A DNA stretch of 64,000 nucleotides, taken from assembly GCF_002761755.1 (NCBI RefSeq), contig NZ_PEOG01000012.1, positions 1 through 64,000 on the forward strand, in the 5' to 3' direction. Position 1 is the first letter of the stretch. Every line of letters begins with the position of its first letter. The translations under genes were made by a program, and so were the position numbers. Origin of the DNA: Roseateles chitinivorans. GTDB lineage: Bacteria; Pseudomonadota; Gammaproteobacteria; Burkholderiales; Burkholderiaceae_C. The notes under the pieces are model-generated. The model saw only the letters and a program-made list of their open reading frames with translations. It did no database searches and was not told the DNA's origin. Shown here piece after piece: positions 29,909 to 40,888 of this stretch.

Positions 29909-31003
29909 ATGTCCCAGATCCCCGAAGTCCAGCTGCTCCAGGCCCTGCAACAGGTCATCGACCCCAACACCGGTCGCGACTTCGTCTCGACGAAGCAGTT
30001 GCGCAACATGAAGATCGCGGGCGACACGGTCAGCTTCGATGTCGAGCTCGGCTATCCCGCGGCGAGCCAGATCGATGCCCTGCGTGCCGCGCTCGTGGCG
30101 GCCGCCCGCTCGGTGCCCGGCGTGGGCAACGTCAGCGTCGGGCTGAACAGCAAGGTGATCGCGCATGCGGTGCAGCGCGGCGTCCAGTTGCTGCCCGGCG
30201 TGAAGAACATCATTGCCGTCGCCTCGGGCAAGGGCGGTGTCGGCAAGAGCACCACGGCAGCCAACCTGGCGCTGGCGTTGTCGGCCGAGGGCGCCACCGT
30301 CGGCCTGCTGGACGCCGACATCTACGGCCCCAGCCTGCCTCTGATGCTCGGCGTGCACGGCCGCCCGGAAAGCACCGACGGCCAGACGATGGAGCCGCTC
30401 GAATCGCACGGCCTGCAGCTGATGTCGATCGGCTTCCTGGTCGAGGACGACCAGGCGATGGTCTGGCGCGGCCCGATGGCGACGCAGGCGCTGGAGCAGT
30501 TGCTGCGCCAGACGCGCTGGCGCGACCTGGACTACCTGGTCATCGACATGCCCCCGGGCACCGGCGACATCCAGCTGACCTTGTCGCAGCGCGTGCCGGT
30601 GAGCGGCGCGGTGATCGTGACGACGCCGCAGGACATCGCGCTGATCGATGCGAAGAAGGGCCTGAAGATGTTCGAGAAGGTCGGCGTGCCGATCCTGGGC
30701 ATCGTGGAGAACATGGCGATCCACATCTGCAGCCACTGCGGCCACGCCGAGCACATCTTCGGCAGCGGCGGCGGCCAGCGCATGGCGGACCAGTACAGCC
30801 AGGAGCTGCTGGGCTCGTTGCCGCTGGCGCTGTCCATCCGCGAGCAGGCCGACAGCGGCAAGCCCACCGTCGTGGCCGAGCCCGACGGCCCGCATGCCCA
30901 GGCCTACAGGCAGATCGCACGCAAGATCGCGGTGAAGCTGGCGGGCCAGGCCAAGGACTACTCGTCCAGGTTCCCGACGATCACCATCTCGAAAAACACC
31001 TGA
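29909..31003 (+). CDS. apbC: Mrp/ApbC iron-sulfur cluster carrier ATPase
   Basis: 364 residues from ATG 29909 (MSQIPEVQLLQALQQV). An N-terminal MIP18/DUF59 domain (about 1-90) is fused to the P-loop ATPase with the deviant Walker A ASGKGGVGKSTTAANLA, LLDADIYGPSLP, DMPPGTGDIQLT and the Cys pair in HICSHCGH that holds the bridging Fe-S cluster. It delivers Fe-S clusters to apoproteins. The gene lies just upstream of formate dehydrogenase, itself rich in Fe-S clusters, though the two are separated by about 200 nt. Confidence 0.95.
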   Translation: MSQIPEVQLLQALQQVIDPNTGRDFVSTKQLRNMKIAGDTVSFDVELGYPAASQIDALRAALVAAARSVPGVGNVSVGLNSKVIAHAVQRGVQLLPGVKNIIAVASGKGGVGKSTTAANLALALSAEGATVGLLDADIYGPSLPLMLGVHGRPESTDGQTMEPLESHGLQLMSIGFLVEDDQAMVWRGPMATQALEQLLRQTRWRDLDYLVIDMPPGTGDIQLTLSQRVPVSGAVIVTTPQDIALIDAKKGLKMFEKVGVPILGIVENMAIHICSHCGHAEHIFGSGGGQRMADQYSQELLGSLPLALSIREQADSGKPTVVAEPDGPHAQAYRQIARKIAVKLAGQAKDYSSRFPTITISKNT

Positions 31004-31111
31004 CCCCACCCGCCGGTGCTGCAGCGCACAACGGTGCGCTCAGGAAAAACCTCTCCCATCCGGTGTGCGTCCTGCGGTTCGCCCTCTCGTCAAAGGGTGA
31101 GTCCGTATTGG

Positions 31112-31129
31112 ACAAAGCCAGGGCTTTGT
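31112..31129. promoter_or_regulatory. Palindromic operator candidate upstream of formate dehydrogenase
   Basis: ACAAAGCC AG GGCTTTGT is a perfect inverted repeat (8-2-8), centred about 91 nt upstream of the fdh start, in the 208-nt gap after apbC. The size and position suit a dimeric regulator. A TTGGAC at 31108 overlaps it and could be a -35 box, but no good -10 is seen. Confidence 0.4.
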
Positions 31130-31211
31130 GCCGAAATACTTGAACGGGCCGCGTGACGGTCGTGCGATTCACCCAGGTCGGCAACGGCGTCGAACCCAGG
31201 AGGCACAAGCG

Positions 31212-34200
31212 ATGGACATGAACCGGAGGAGCTTCTTCCGGGTGAGCGGGGCGGCCGTGATGGGCTCCAGCCTCGTCGCGTTGGGTTTCTCCCCAACCGC
31301 TGCGCTGGCGGAGACGCGCCAGTTCAAGCTCGCCCGGGCGACCGAGACACGCAACACCTGCCCCTACTGCTCGGTAGGCTGCGGGATCATCATGTACTCG
31401 CTGGGCGACAAGGCGAAGAACGTCACGTCCGAGATCGTCCACATCGAGGGCGATCCCGACCACCCGGTCAATCGCGGCACGCTGTGCCCCAAGGGCGCCG
31501 GCCTGCTGGACTTCGTGCACAGCCCCAACCGGCTGAAGTACCCGGAGATCCGCGAGGCCGGGTCCAAGGAGTGGAAGCGCGTCAGCTGGGACGAGGCGAT
31601 GAACCGCTTCGTCAAGCTGCTCAAGGCCGACCGCGACGCCAACTTCATCGCCACCAATGCCGATGGCAAGACGGTCAACCGGTGGCTGTCCACCGGCATG
31701 ATCTGCGCCTCCGCGTCCTCGAACGAATCGGGCTACATCACCCACAAGGCGATGCGCTCGACGGGGATGCTCGCGTTCGACAACCAGGCCCGCGTTTGAC
31801 ACGGACCGACGGTGGCCAGTCTGGCCCCGACGTTCGGTCGCGGTGCGATGACCAACCATTGGGTGGACATCAAGAACGCCGATCTCGTCCTGATCATGGG
31901 CGGCAATGCCGCCGAGGCGCACCCCTGCGGCTTCAAGTGGGTGATCGAGGCCAAGCATCACAACAAGGCCCGGCTGATCGTCGTCGACCCGCGCTTCACG
32001 CGCTCGGCGGCGATGAGCGACTATTACGCGCCGATCCGCGCGGGGTCGGACATCGCCTTCCTCGGCGGCGTCATCAACTACCTGCTGAGCAACGACAAGA
32101 TCCAGAAGGAGTACGTCCGCCATTACACGAACGCGACCTTCCTGATCAACGAGGGCTACAAGTTCGAGGACGGCCTCTTCTCCGGCTATGACGAGGCCAG
32201 GCGTGCTTACAACAACGCGTCCTGGGCCTATGAGCTCGACGAGAAGGGCTTCGCCAAGGTCGACATGACGATGGAGCACCCGCGCTGCGTGCTCAACGTC
32301 ATGAAGCGGCATTACGCGCGCTACACGCCGGAGAAGGTCAGCGAGATCTGCGGCACGCCGAAGGACAAGTTCGTGGAGATCTGCAGGCAGATCGCCGAGA
32401 CCTCGGTCCCCGGCAAGGTGATGACGGTGATGTACGCGCTGGGCTGGACGCAGCACAGCCAGGGCTCGCAGATCATCCGCACCGGCGCGCTGATGCAGCT
32501 GCTGCTGGGCAACATCGGCCAGCCGGGCGGCGGGATGAACGCGCTGCGCGGTCACAGCAACATCCAGGGCCTGACCGACCTGGGGCTGCTGTCCACCTCG
32601 CTGACGGGCTACATGTCGCTGGCGAAGGACTCGGAGCAGGACCTCGAGACCTACTACAAGACCCGCGCGCTCAAGCCGCTGCGTCCCAACCAGATGAGCT
32701 TCTGGCAGAACTACCCGAAGTTCTTCGTCAGCCAGCAGAAGGCCTGGTGGGGCAAGGCCGCGACCAAGGAAAACGACTGGGCGTTCCACTACCTGCCCAA
32801 GTGGGACAAGGGCTATGACGTGCTGCAGGCCTTCGAGCTGATGCACCAGGGCAAGGTCAACGGCTACATCTGCCAGGGCTTCAACCCGGTGGGCTCCTTC
32901 CCCAACAAGAAGAAGGTGATCGAGAGCCTGTCCAGGCTGAAGTTCCTCGCCATCATCGACCCGCTCAACACGGAGACCGCCGAGTTCTGGAAGAACTACG
33001 GCGAGCACAACGACGTGAAGAGCGAGGAGATCCAGACGGTGGTGTTCCGCTTCCCGAGCACCTGCTTCGCGGAGGAGGAGGGCTCGCTGACCAACTCCGG
33101 CCGCTGGCTGCAGTGGCACTGGAAGGGCGCCGAGCCGCCGGGCGAGGCCAAGGGCGACGCCGAGATCATCGCGGAGATCTTCCTGCGCCTGCGCGCGCTG
33201 TACGTGAAGGACGGCGGCGCGTTCCCCGACCCGATCGTCAACCTGAGCTGGCCGTACAAGATTCCCCACAGCCCCTCGGCCGAGGAGCTGGCGATGGAAT
33301 ACAACGGCAAGGCGCTGGCCGACGTGACCGATCCGAAGGACCCGACCAAGGTCCTGGCCAAGGCCGGCGAGCAGCTCTCGGGTTTCGGCCTGCTGCGCGA
33401 CGACGGCTCGACGTCCAGCGGCTGCTGGATCTACACGGGCGCGTGGACGCAGGCCGGCAACCAGATGGCGCGGCGCGACAACAGCGATCCGTGGGGCATC
33501 GGCCAGACGCTGAACTGGGCCTGGGCCTGGCCGGCGAACCGGCGCGTGCTCTACAACGCCGCGTCCTGCGACCCGACCGGCAAGCCGTGGAATCCGAAGC
33601 GGCGGCTGGTGGCGTTCACCGACAAGTGGGGCGGCTCGGACGTGCCGGACATCCGGCCCGATGCCAATCCCAACGACGAGGACGCGGTACGGCCCTTCAT
33701 CATGACCGCCGAGGGCGTGGCGCGGCTGTTCGCGCCGACCGGCATGGTCGACGGCCCGCTGCCGGAGCACTATGAGCCGTTCGAGTCGCCGCTGACGGTG
33801 AACCCGATGCACCCGAACAACCCCAAGGCGATGAACAACCCGGCGGGCCGGGTGTTCAAGGCCGACCGCGAGGCGTTCGGCAAGCCGGACAAGTTCCCGT
33901 ATGTGGCGACGAGCTACCGGCTCACCGAGCACTTCCATTACTGGACCAAGAACGTGCGGACCAGCGCGGTGATCCAGCCGCAGCAGTTCGTGGAGATCGG
34001 CGAGGAACTCGCGAAGGAGAAGGGGATCGCCAACGGCGACCAGGTGAAGGTCAGTTCCAACCGCGGCTTCATCAAGGCCGTGGCGGTGGTGACCAAGCGG
34101 GTGGCGTCGCTGGATGTCGGCGGCAAGCGGGTCCACACGGTGGGCCTGCCCAACCACTGGGGCTTCGTCGGCGTGGCCAAGCCCGGTTATCTGGTGAACA

Positions 34201-34280
34201 CGCTCACCCCGTTCGTGGGCGATGCCAATACCCAGACGCCGGAGTTCAAGAGCTTCACCGTCAACATCGAGAAAGCCTGA
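31212..34280 (+). CDS. fdnG: Formate dehydrogenase major subunit, selenocysteine-containing (in-frame UGA)
   Basis: 1022 residues when the TGA at 31797-31799 is read as selenocysteine (residue 196). The N-terminus is a Tat signal (NRRSFFRVSGAAVMG), a 4Fe-4S motif CPYCSVGC...CPKGAG follows, and the sequence around the Sec, ARV-Sec-HGPTVASLAP, is the classic active-site context with the essential His. Downstream regions bind two molybdopterin guanine dinucleotides. The protein is exported to the periplasm and oxidises formate, passing electrons to the Fe-S and cytochrome b subunits. AGGAGG lies 9 nt before the ATG. A program that stops at TGA would split the gene into 31212-31799 and 31812-34280. 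Confidence 0.96.
31800..31840 (+). promoter_or_regulatory. Bacterial SECIS element
   Basis: Directly after the UGA, GACCGA (31804-31809) pairs with TCGGTC (31834-31839), CGG (31810-31812) with CCG (31827-31829), and GGCC (31814-31817) with GGCC (31823-31826). The apical loop AGTCT exposes the GU that SelB needs in E. coli fdh mRNAs. Position and shape match a functional recoding hairpin inside the coding sequence. Confidence 0.85.
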
Positions 34281-34289
34281 GGAACTGCC

Positions 34290-35246
34290 ATGTCTTCATT
34301 GCAATCCCTCGACATCGCGCTGCGCTCCGCCACGACGCTGCCCAGTCCCGACGCGCGGCGCACGACGCCGGAGGTCGCCAAGCTGATCGACGTGTCGTCC
34401 TGCATCGGCTGCAAAGCCTGCCAGGTGGCCTGCATGCAGTGGAACGACCTGCGCGACGATGTCGGCGACACCCACGGCACCTACGACAACCCGCGCGACC
34501 TCACGCCGCAGTCGTGGACGGTGATGCGGTTCTCGGAGGTCGAGGTCGTCGAGAACAAGCTGGAGTGGCTGATCCGCAAGGACGGCTGCATGCACTGCGA
34601 CGACCCCGGCTGCCTGAAGAGCTGTCCCGCGCCCGGCGCGATCGTCAAGTACCAGAACGGCATCGTCGACTTCATCTCCGAGCACTGCATCGGCTGCGGC
34701 AACTGCGTGACGGGCTGCCCGTTCGACGTGCCGCGCATCAGCAAGGCCGACAACAAGGCCTACAAGTGCAGCCTGTGCTCGGACCGGGTCGGCGTGGGCC
34801 TGGAGCCCGCGTGCGTGAAGGCCTGCCCGACCGGGGCGATCCGTTTCGGCTCGAAGGAGGACATGCACGAGTTCGCCGCCGATCGCATCGTCGACCTGAA
34901 GGAGCGCGGCTACCAGAACGCCGGCGTCTACGACCCGCAGGGCGTGGGCGGCACGCACGTCATGTACGTGCTGCAGCACGCCGACCAGCCCACGCTGTAT
35001 CACGGCCTGCCCAAGGATCCGCAGATCAGCCCGCTGGTGTCGCTGTGGAAGGGCGCGGCCAAGCCGCTGGCGGTGGCCGCGATGATCGGCGCGGCGGTGG
35101 CGGGCTTCTTCCATTACATGAAGGTCGGGCCGCAGAAGACCGGGCACGATGAGCCGGACGAGGACGAGGAACTCGCCTACGAGCGCGCGAAGCACGGCGA
35201 CGCGCCGCGCGACGGCACCGTCCCGCCGGCGGGCGGTGGTCTCTGA
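34290..35246 (+). CDS. fdnH: Formate dehydrogenase iron-sulfur (beta) subunit
   Basis: 318 residues. Four ferredoxin-like cysteine clusters are visible: [37 protein letters not shown] and CSLCSDRV...CVKACP. A C-terminal membrane helix ([17 protein letters not shown]) anchors it on the periplasmic side, followed by an acidic tail. It carries electrons from the selenoprotein to the cytochrome b subunit. It starts 9 nt after fdnG and belongs to the same operon. Confidence 0.96.
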   Translation: MSSLQSLDIALRSATTLPSPDARRTTPEVAKLIDVSSCIGCKACQVACMQWNDLRDDVGDTHGTYDNPRDLTPQSWTVMRFSEVEVVENKLEWLIRKDGCMHCDDPGCLKSCPAPGAIVKYQNGIVDFISEHCIGCGNCVTGCPFDVPRISKADNKAYKCSLCSDRVGVGLEPACVKACPTGAIRFGSKEDMHEFAADRIVDLKERGYQNAGVYDPQGVGGTHVMYVLQHADQPTLYHGLPKDPQISPLVSLWKGAAKPLAVAAMIGAAVAGFFHYMKVGPQKTGHDEPDEDEELAYERAKHGDAPRDGTVPPAGGGL

Positions 35247-35265
35247 CCTTCACCGGGAGATCGAC

Positions 35266-35886
35266 ATGTTGCTGCAACGCTACCGCGACAGCCAGCGGAT
35301 CAACCACTGGCTCATCGTGCTGCTGTTCCTGTGCGCCGGGCTGTCGGGCCTGGCCTTCTTCCATCCGAGCCTGTATTTCCTGACCCACCTCTTCGGCGGC
35401 GGCCCGTGGGCGCGCATCCTGCATCCCTACATGGGGCTGGGCATGGTGATCGCGTTCGCGTTCCTGGCGGCGCAGATGTGGCGGGACAACCGCTGGACCG
35501 ACGTCGACCGCCAATGGATGCGCCAGAGCGGGGACATGATCTTCGGCGGCCACAAGCACGGCACGCAGCCGGCGCACAAGTACAACGCCGGCCAGAAGAT
35601 CGTGTTCTGGATCATGGTGGTGTCGCTGCTGATCCTGTTGGTGACCGGCTTCATGTTCTGGCACGCCTGGTTCCCCGACGGGAACATCCTGATGCGCCGC
35701 GTCGCGGTGGTGCTGCACGCGGCGGCGGCGGCGATCCTGATCCTGACGATCATCATCCATGTCTATGCCGCGATCTGGGTCAAGGGCTCGTTCCGGGCGA
35801 TGACCCGTGGTACGGTCACCGACACCTGGGCCGCGCACCACCACCCGCTGTGGCACAAGGCAGTGAAGGAACGTCCCCCCGCATGA
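35266..35886 (+). CDS. fdnI: Formate dehydrogenase cytochrome b556 (gamma) subunit
   Basis: 206 residues starting MLLQRYRDSQRINHWLIVLL with a GGGAG site 8 nt before it. Four membrane helices with His ligands (INHW, ILHPYMGLG, LHAAAAAIL, IIHVYAAIW) bind two haems b and pass electrons to quinone. The tail TDTWAAHHHPLWHK matches the family. Its stop overlaps the fdhE start (ATGA). Confidence 0.95.
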   Translation: MLLQRYRDSQRINHWLIVLLFLCAGLSGLAFFHPSLYFLTHLFGGGPWARILHPYMGLGMVIAFAFLAAQMWRDNRWTDVDRQWMRQSGDMIFGGHKHGTQPAHKYNAGQKIVFWIMVVSLLILLVTGFMFWHAWFPDGNILMRRVAVVLHAAAAAILILTIIIHVYAAIWVKGSFRAMTRGTVTDTWAAHHHPLWHKAVKERPPA

Positions 35887-36926
35887 CCCCCAGCAGCCCG
35901 ATCCGGGTGATGAGCCCGGAAGAGATCGCCGTCAATGCCGGCGCCCGTGTCGCACCGGTGAAGGTGCCCGAACCCGGTCTCTTCGCCGAGCGCGCACTGC
36001 GGCTGCGCCAGCTCGCCGACGGCCATGCGATGCGGGACTACCTGCTGTTCGTGGCCGAACTGGCGCAGCGGCAGCATGAGCTGTTGAAGCAGCCCCGCGC
36101 GCTGAAGCTGCCGGACGAGGTGCTGATCAACGGCGCGATGGTCGGTGGGCTGCCGCCGGTGGAGGCTCAGGGGCATCCGCGCGATGCCGTCTGGCGTGAG
36201 GAACTCCGGGCGCTGTTGACCGCGATGAGCGCGGCGGCGATTCCCGAAGCGGCGAAGGCGCTGGTCGCCCGGCTGGCGCAGGCGGACGAGGTCTGGCTGG
36301 AGCAGCAGGCCGGCGCGCTGCTCGCCGGGGGCGGACCGGGCCTGGATCCGGCGGCGGCGCCGCTGATTGCCGCGGCGCTGCAGGTGCACTGGACCCGCCT
36401 GGTCACCGGCTTGCAGGAACGCTACGAGCGCAGCGACCAGGGCGAGAACGTCGCCCCGTTCGGCATGATCGACGACCCGACGGTGTGCCCCTGCTGCGGC
36501 TCGCGGCCGGTGGCCTCGATCACCCGCGTCGCGGCCGAGCAGTCGGGGCAGCGCTTCCTGGCCTGCTCGCTGTGTGGCGCGCAATGGCATTACGTGCGCA
36601 TCAAGTGCACGCATTGCCAGGGCACCAAGGGCATCAGCTTCCAGACCCTGGTCGACGACGAGGGCCGGAAGTCCGAGGCGGTCGCCGCCGAGTGCTGCGA
36701 GACCTGCGGGCACTATCTCAAGCAGGTCCACATGGAGAAGGACCTGCAGGTCGAGCCCCTGGCCGACGACCTGGCCACGCTGACGCTGGACCTGCTGGTC
36801 GGCGAACTCGGCCTGGTGCGTCAGGGCTTCAACCCGATGCTGATCCTGGGCGAGGCGGAGGCCTCGCACGACGACGCGCCGCCCGGGCGCGCCGGCACCG
36901 GCGCCGCTCCCCCCGGAGGGCGCTGA
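35883..36926 (+). CDS. fdhE: Formate dehydrogenase accessory protein FdhE
   Basis: 347 residues. The N-terminal half is helical; the C-terminal half has rubredoxin-like Cys pairs: [26 protein letters not shown] and CETCGHYLK. FdhE is needed for activity of respiratory formate dehydrogenases, probably acting on the catalytic subunit before or at Tat export. The ATG overlaps the cytochrome subunit stop, so it is coupled to the operon. Confidence 0.94.
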   Translation: MTPSSPIRVMSPEEIAVNAGARVAPVKVPEPGLFAERALRLRQLADGHAMRDYLLFVAELAQRQHELLKQPRALKLPDEVLINGAMVGGLPPVEAQGHPRDAVWREELRALLTAMSAAAIPEAAKALVARLAQADEVWLEQQAGALLAGGGPGLDPAAAPLIAAALQVHWTRLVTGLQERYERSDQGENVAPFGMIDDPTVCPCCGSRPVASITRVAAEQSGQRFLACSLCGAQWHYVRIKCTHCQGTKGISFQTLVDDEGRKSEAVAAECCETCGHYLKQVHMEKDLQVEPLADDLATLTLDLLVGELGLVRQGFNPMLILGEAEASHDDAPPGRAGTGAAPPGGR

Positions 36927-36928
36927 GC

Positions 36929-38533
36929 ATGAAGCCCGAGGCATCCATGGTTCATGGTCCGACGGCAGGCTCCCCGGCAGCCGCTTCCGACTCACTCGCG
37001 CATGGCGCAACGGCCGCGACCGCCGTGGCTACGGCCACCGTCGCTGCCACCACCGCCACCGCCACCGCCACCGCTGCGGCGGATGGCGCTGCGGCCGCTG
37101 TCAGCGCCGCTCCCGGAGCTGCCGTCCCCAAGGACTTGCCGTCCGTCGACCGCCTGCTGCGCGACGAGGCCGTTACCCACCTGATGGCGCGCCACGGCCA
37201 TGCCTTCGTCGCCGCGGAGGCGCGCCGGCTGCTCGAGGACTGGCGTCGGCGCGCAGTCGAGGGCACGCTGGCAGCGCATGAACTGAGGCACCTGCCGGCC
37301 GAGCTCGAACGCCGTTGCGAGCAGCGCCTGGCGCCGCGGATGCGCCGCGTGATCAACCTGACCGGCACCGTGCTGCACACCAACCTCGGCCGCGCCTTGC
37401 TGGCCGATGAAGCGCTGCAGCAGGTGCTGGCTTGCATGGGATCGCCGAACAACCTGGAGTTCGACCTCGCGCGCGGCGAGCGCGGCGACCGCGACAGCCT
37501 CGTCGAGTCGCTGCTGTGCGAGATCACCGGCGCCGAGGCCGCGACGGTCGTCAACAACAACGCCGCCGCGGTGCTGCTGGGCATCGCCGCGCTGGCCGGC
37601 GGCAAGGAGGCGATCGTGTCGCGCGGCGAACTCGTCGAGATCGGCGGTGCGTTCCGCATGCCCGACGTGATGGCGGCGGCCGGAGCGAGGCTGGTCGAGG
37701 TCGGCACCACCAACCGTACTCATGCGCGGGACTACCAGGCCGCGATCGGCCCGCAGACCGCGTTGCTGCTGAAGGTCCACACCAGCAACTACGCGATCCA
37801 GGGCTTCACCGCCTCGGTGAGCGAGGCGGAGCTGGCGCCGATCGCCCGCGCGGCGGGCGTGCCGCTGATGACGGACCTGGGCAGTGGCTCGCTGGTGGAC
37901 CTGGCGCAGTGGAGCCTGCCCGCCGAGCCCTTGCCGCAGCAGATGCTGGCCGACGGTTGCGACGTGGTGACCTTCAGCGGCGACAAGCTGCTCGGTGGAC
38001 CGCAGGCCGGCTTGATCGTCGGCCGCCAGGACCTGGTCCAGAAGATCCGCAAGTTCCCGATGAAGCGCGCGCTGCGGCTCTCCAAGCTGCCGCTGGCGGC
38101 GCTGGAGGCGACCTTGCGGCTGTACCTGCAGCCCGACCGGCTCACGCAGGACCTGCCGACGCTGCGACTGCTGACGCGCCCGGTCGATCAGATCCAGGCG
38201 CAGGCCGACCGGTTGCTGGCACGCGTCCAGGACGCGGTCGCGCCGCGCTTCGCGGTGCGCGTGAGCGCGATGCGGGGCCAGATCGGCTCGGGCTCGCTGC
38301 CGGTGGAGACGCTGCCGTCGTCGGGCCTGGTGCTGACCCCGCAATTGCCGGGCAAGCGCGGCGTGGGACGCGCGCTCGACGAGCTGCTGACCGCGCTGCG
38401 CGCGCTGCCGCTGCCGGTGATCGCACGGGTGCAGTCGGACGAGCTCTGGCTGGACCTGCGCTGCCTGGACGAGGCGCGCGAGGAGGGCGAGTTCATCGAC
38501 CAGCTCGCGCTGCTGAAGGAGTCGCTCGCGTGA
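36929..38533 (+). CDS. selA: L-seryl-tRNA(Sec) selenium transferase
   Basis: 534 residues. It converts Ser-tRNA-Sec to Sec-tRNA-Sec using selenophosphate and PLP. Blocks visible: [56 protein letters not shown] and [14 protein letters not shown] with the PLP Lys353. Relative to E. coli the enzyme carries a 58-residue N-terminal extension made mostly of Ala and Thr ([20 protein letters not shown]), a low-complexity run from repetitive GC-rich DNA. GGAGGG lies 8 nt before the ATG at 36929. It overlaps selB by 4 nt. Confidence 0.96.
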   Translation: MKPEASMVHGPTAGSPAAASDSLAHGATAATAVATATVAATTATATATAAADGAAAAVSAAPGAAVPKDLPSVDRLLRDEAVTHLMARHGHAFVAAEARRLLEDWRRRAVEGTLAAHELRHLPAELERRCEQRLAPRMRRVINLTGTVLHTNLGRALLADEALQQVLACMGSPNNLEFDLARGERGDRDSLVESLLCEITGAEAATVVNNNAAAVLLGIAALAGGKEAIVSRGELVEIGGAFRMPDVMAAAGARLVEVGTTNRTHARDYQAAIGPQTALLLKVHTSNYAIQGFTASVSEAELAPIARAAGVPLMTDLGSGSLVDLAQWSLPAEPLPQQMLADGCDVVTFSGDKLLGGPQAGLIVGRQDLVQKIRKFPMKRALRLSKLPLAALEATLRLYLQPDRLTQDLPTLRLLTRPVDQIQAQADRLLARVQDAVAPRFAVRVSAMRGQIGSGSLPVETLPSSGLVLTPQLPGKRGVGRALDELLTALRALPLPVIARVQSDELWLDLRCLDEAREEGEFIDQLALLKESLA

Positions 38534-40581
38534 TCGTCGGGACCGCCGGCCACATCGACCATGGCAAGACGACGCTGGTGAAAGCGCTCACCGGCGTCGA
38601 CACCGATCGCCTGCCGGAGGAGAAGCGGCGCGGCATCAGCATCGCGCTGGGATATGCCTATCTGGACGCCGACGCCGCCGGCGGCGAGTCGGCCACCGGC
38701 ACGCCCCGCATCGGCTTCGTCGACGTCCCCGGTCATGAGCGGCTCATCCACACGATGCTGTCGGGCGCGACCGGCATCGACCATGCGCTGCTGCTGGTGG
38801 CGGCCGATGACGGCGTCATGCCGCAGACCTGCGAGCACCTGGCGCTGCTGTCGCTGCTGGGCATCGAGCACGGCACGATCGCGCTGACCAAATGCGATCG
38901 CGTCGACGACGCCACCCGTGCGCGTCGGCATGGCGAGATCCGTGCGCTGGTGGCGGGCACGCCGCTCGCGGGCGCGCCGATCTTCGAGGTCGCCGCGACG
39001 ACCGGCGTCGGCGTGCGCCCGCTGCGCGAGCACCTGATCGCCGAAGCCGCGGCGCTGCCGCCGCGTGTGCGGGGCGGACTGGGCTTCCGGCTCGCGGTCG
39101 ATCGGGTGTTCAGCCTGCCGGGCGTCGGGACCGTCTGCACCGGGACCGCGCATGCGGGCGAGCTGGCCGTCGGCGACGAACTCCTGGTGTTGCCGCCTGC
39201 GCCGGGCCAGGCGCCGCTGCGCGCCCGCGTGCGCAGCCTGCATGCGCAGAACGCGGCGGCGCCCCGGGCATCGGCGGGGCAGCGCGTCGCGATCGGGCTG
39301 GTCGGCCTCGAGAAGGATCAGGTCGGACACGGCCAGTGCCTCGCCGCGCCGGAGATCGCCCAGTGGACGGAGCGCCTCGATGCGCGGCTGCGCCTCTGGC
39401 CCGAGGAGGCGCGTGCGCTGCGCAGCGGCACGCCGGTGCATGTGCATGTCGGCGCCGCGCAGGTGACCGGCTCGGTCGCGGTGCTCGGCGGACTTGGCGG
39501 GAAGCCGATCGAGGCGCTGCAGCCCGGTGGCGAAGCGTTCGTGCAACTGGTGTTGCACCGCCCGATCGGCGCATGGGCCGGCGATCGGATCGTGCTGCGC
39601 GATGCGTCGGCGACGCGGGCGCTGGCTGGCGGCGTGGTGCTGGATCCGCAGGCGCCGGCGCGCTATCGCCGCACGCCGCAGCGGCTCGCGGAGCTGGTCG
39701 CGCTCACGGCCGACACGCCGCCGCAGCGGCTCGAAGGGCTGCTGGCCCAGGCGCCGATGGGCGTCGACCTGGTCCGTTTCGCGACCGGACAGGGCGTGGC
39801 GGGCGCCGCCCGCGCGGCGCTGGTGGCGGCGATCGGCGCCGGTGCGCGCGAGGCGGGCCCGGGCGCCCCCGTGGCGGCGGAGATCACCGTCGTGCAGGGC
39901 GCGGAGGGGCCGGCGTGGGCGCTCGGCGCCGCGCAGACGGCGCAGTGGGCCTATGCCGCGCAGGAGCGCTTGCAGCGCTATCACCAGGAGCAGCCGGAGG
40001 AACTCGGGCCCGACCTCGCGCGCTGGCGCCGGCTGGCCGCGCCGCGCATGGCCGAACCGCTGTGGCGCGCGCTGGTGCAGCGGCTGGCGGGCGCGGGACG
40101 CGTCGTCGTCAGTGGCGCGACCGTGCACCTGCCGGCGCATGGGGTGCAGCTGTCGGCGCTGGACGAGCGCCTGGCGCAGAAGGTGCTGCCGCGCCTGCTG
40201 GCGGCGGGCTTCGAGGGCGTCTGGGCCCGGGATCTCGCGAAGGAGGCGGGCGAGCCCGAGGCGCTGGTGCGCACGACGCTGGCACGCCTGGCCCAGCGGG
40301 GCGAACTGTTCCAGGTGGTGAAGGACCTGTACCATGCGCCCCCGGCGATCCAGGCACTGGCCCGGATCGCGCGGGCGTGTGCGGCGGATGGCGATGTCAA
40401 GGCGGCGGACTTCCGCGACCGCAGCGGCCTGGGCCGCAAGCGCGCGATCCAGGTGCTGGAGTTCTTCGACAAGGTCGGACTGCTGCGGCGCGTCGGGGAC
40501 GTGCACCGGCTGCGGGCCGACTGCCAGCTGTTCGTCGGGGACGACGGCGACGGCGACGGCGACGCCGCCGACACCGCATGA
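38530..40581 (+). CDS. selB: Selenocysteine-specific elongation factor
   Basis: 683 residues from a GTG overlapping the selA stop. The GTPase domain begins [20 protein letters not shown] with the G-motifs DVPGHE and TKCDRV; translation-factor barrels follow, and four winged-helix domains end in [20 protein letters not shown], which bind the SECIS hairpin. SelB brings Sec-tRNA-Sec to the ribosome at the recoded UGA. An acidic [10 protein letters not shown] tail closes the protein. selC begins 16 nt downstream. Confidence 0.97.
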   Translation: MIVGTAGHIDHGKTTLVKALTGVDTDRLPEEKRRGISIALGYAYLDADAAGGESATGTPRIGFVDVPGHERLIHTMLSGATGIDHALLLVAADDGVMPQTCEHLALLSLLGIEHGTIALTKCDRVDDATRARRHGEIRALVAGTPLAGAPIFEVAATTGVGVRPLREHLIAEAAALPPRVRGGLGFRLAVDRVFSLPGVGTVCTGTAHAGELAVGDELLVLPPAPGQAPLRARVRSLHAQNAAAPRASAGQRVAIGLVGLEKDQVGHGQCLAAPEIAQWTERLDARLRLWPEEARALRSGTPVHVHVGAAQVTGSVAVLGGLGGKPIEALQPGGEAFVQLVLHRPIGAWAGDRIVLRDASATRALAGGVVLDPQAPARYRRTPQRLAELVALTADTPPQRLEGLLAQAPMGVDLVRFATGQGVAGAARAALVAAIGAGAREAGPGAPVAAEITVVQGAEGPAWALGAAQTAQWAYAAQERLQRYHQEQPEELGPDLARWRRLAAPRMAEPLWRALVQRLAGAGRVVVSGATVHLPAHGVQLSALDERLAQKVLPRLLAAGFEGVWARDLAKEAGEPEALVRTTLARLAQRGELFQVVKDLYHAPPAIQALARIARACAADGDVKAADFRDRSGLGRKRAIQVLEFFDKVGLLRRVGDVHRLRADCQLFVGDDGDGDGDAADTA

Positions 40582-40597
40582 ACACGCCACGATCAAC

Positions 40598-40693
40598 GGA
40601 GGGGCAACGATCCCGGTGGATCGGCCGGACTTCAAATCCGGTGGGTGATGCCAAGCATCGCCGGGTGGGTTCGACCCCCACGCCCCTCCGCCA
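40598..40693 (+). tRNA. selC: tRNA-Sec (anticodon TCA)
   Basis: 96 nt with encoded CCA. The acceptor stem is 8 bp (GGAGGGGC/GCCCCTCC), as in bacterial tRNA-Sec, followed by an extended D-arm and a long variable arm. The anticodon loop CTTCAAA gives TCA at 40632-40634. It is in line with selA and selB and is the substrate of SelA. Confidence 0.97.
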
Positions 40694-40710
40694 GCAACAT
40701 CGGCTGGCCG

Positions 40711-40793
40711 GCTGCGCGGCCCGATCTTGCGCCTGCGGTGCTCGCCGTACGACAGTACGGCTCCGCTCCTCGGCGCAACCTCGGGCCGCTCGC
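40711..40793. repeat. Intergenic palindromic repeat, copy A
   Basis: Arms 40716-40735 and 40771-40789 pair over most of their length; the core TGCGGTGCTCGCCGTACG (from 40734) and AGTACGGCT is shared with the copy at 60180-60268. It lies between selC and the transporter gene. Confidence 0.75.
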
Positions 40794-40888
40794 GACGGCC
40801 ATCCGATGTCGCTGGTGCTTGCGGCCGCCCTAGGGGCGGCAGGTTTTTTGACTTCGGATCAGACCCACCCCTCTTTTGGAGCTTGTTG

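Noticed and set aside
31212..31799. Short formate dehydrogenase fragment ending at TGA, as a pseudogene
   Set aside because: The TGA is in the selenocysteine position with a SECIS hairpin, and the frame continues intact to 34280.
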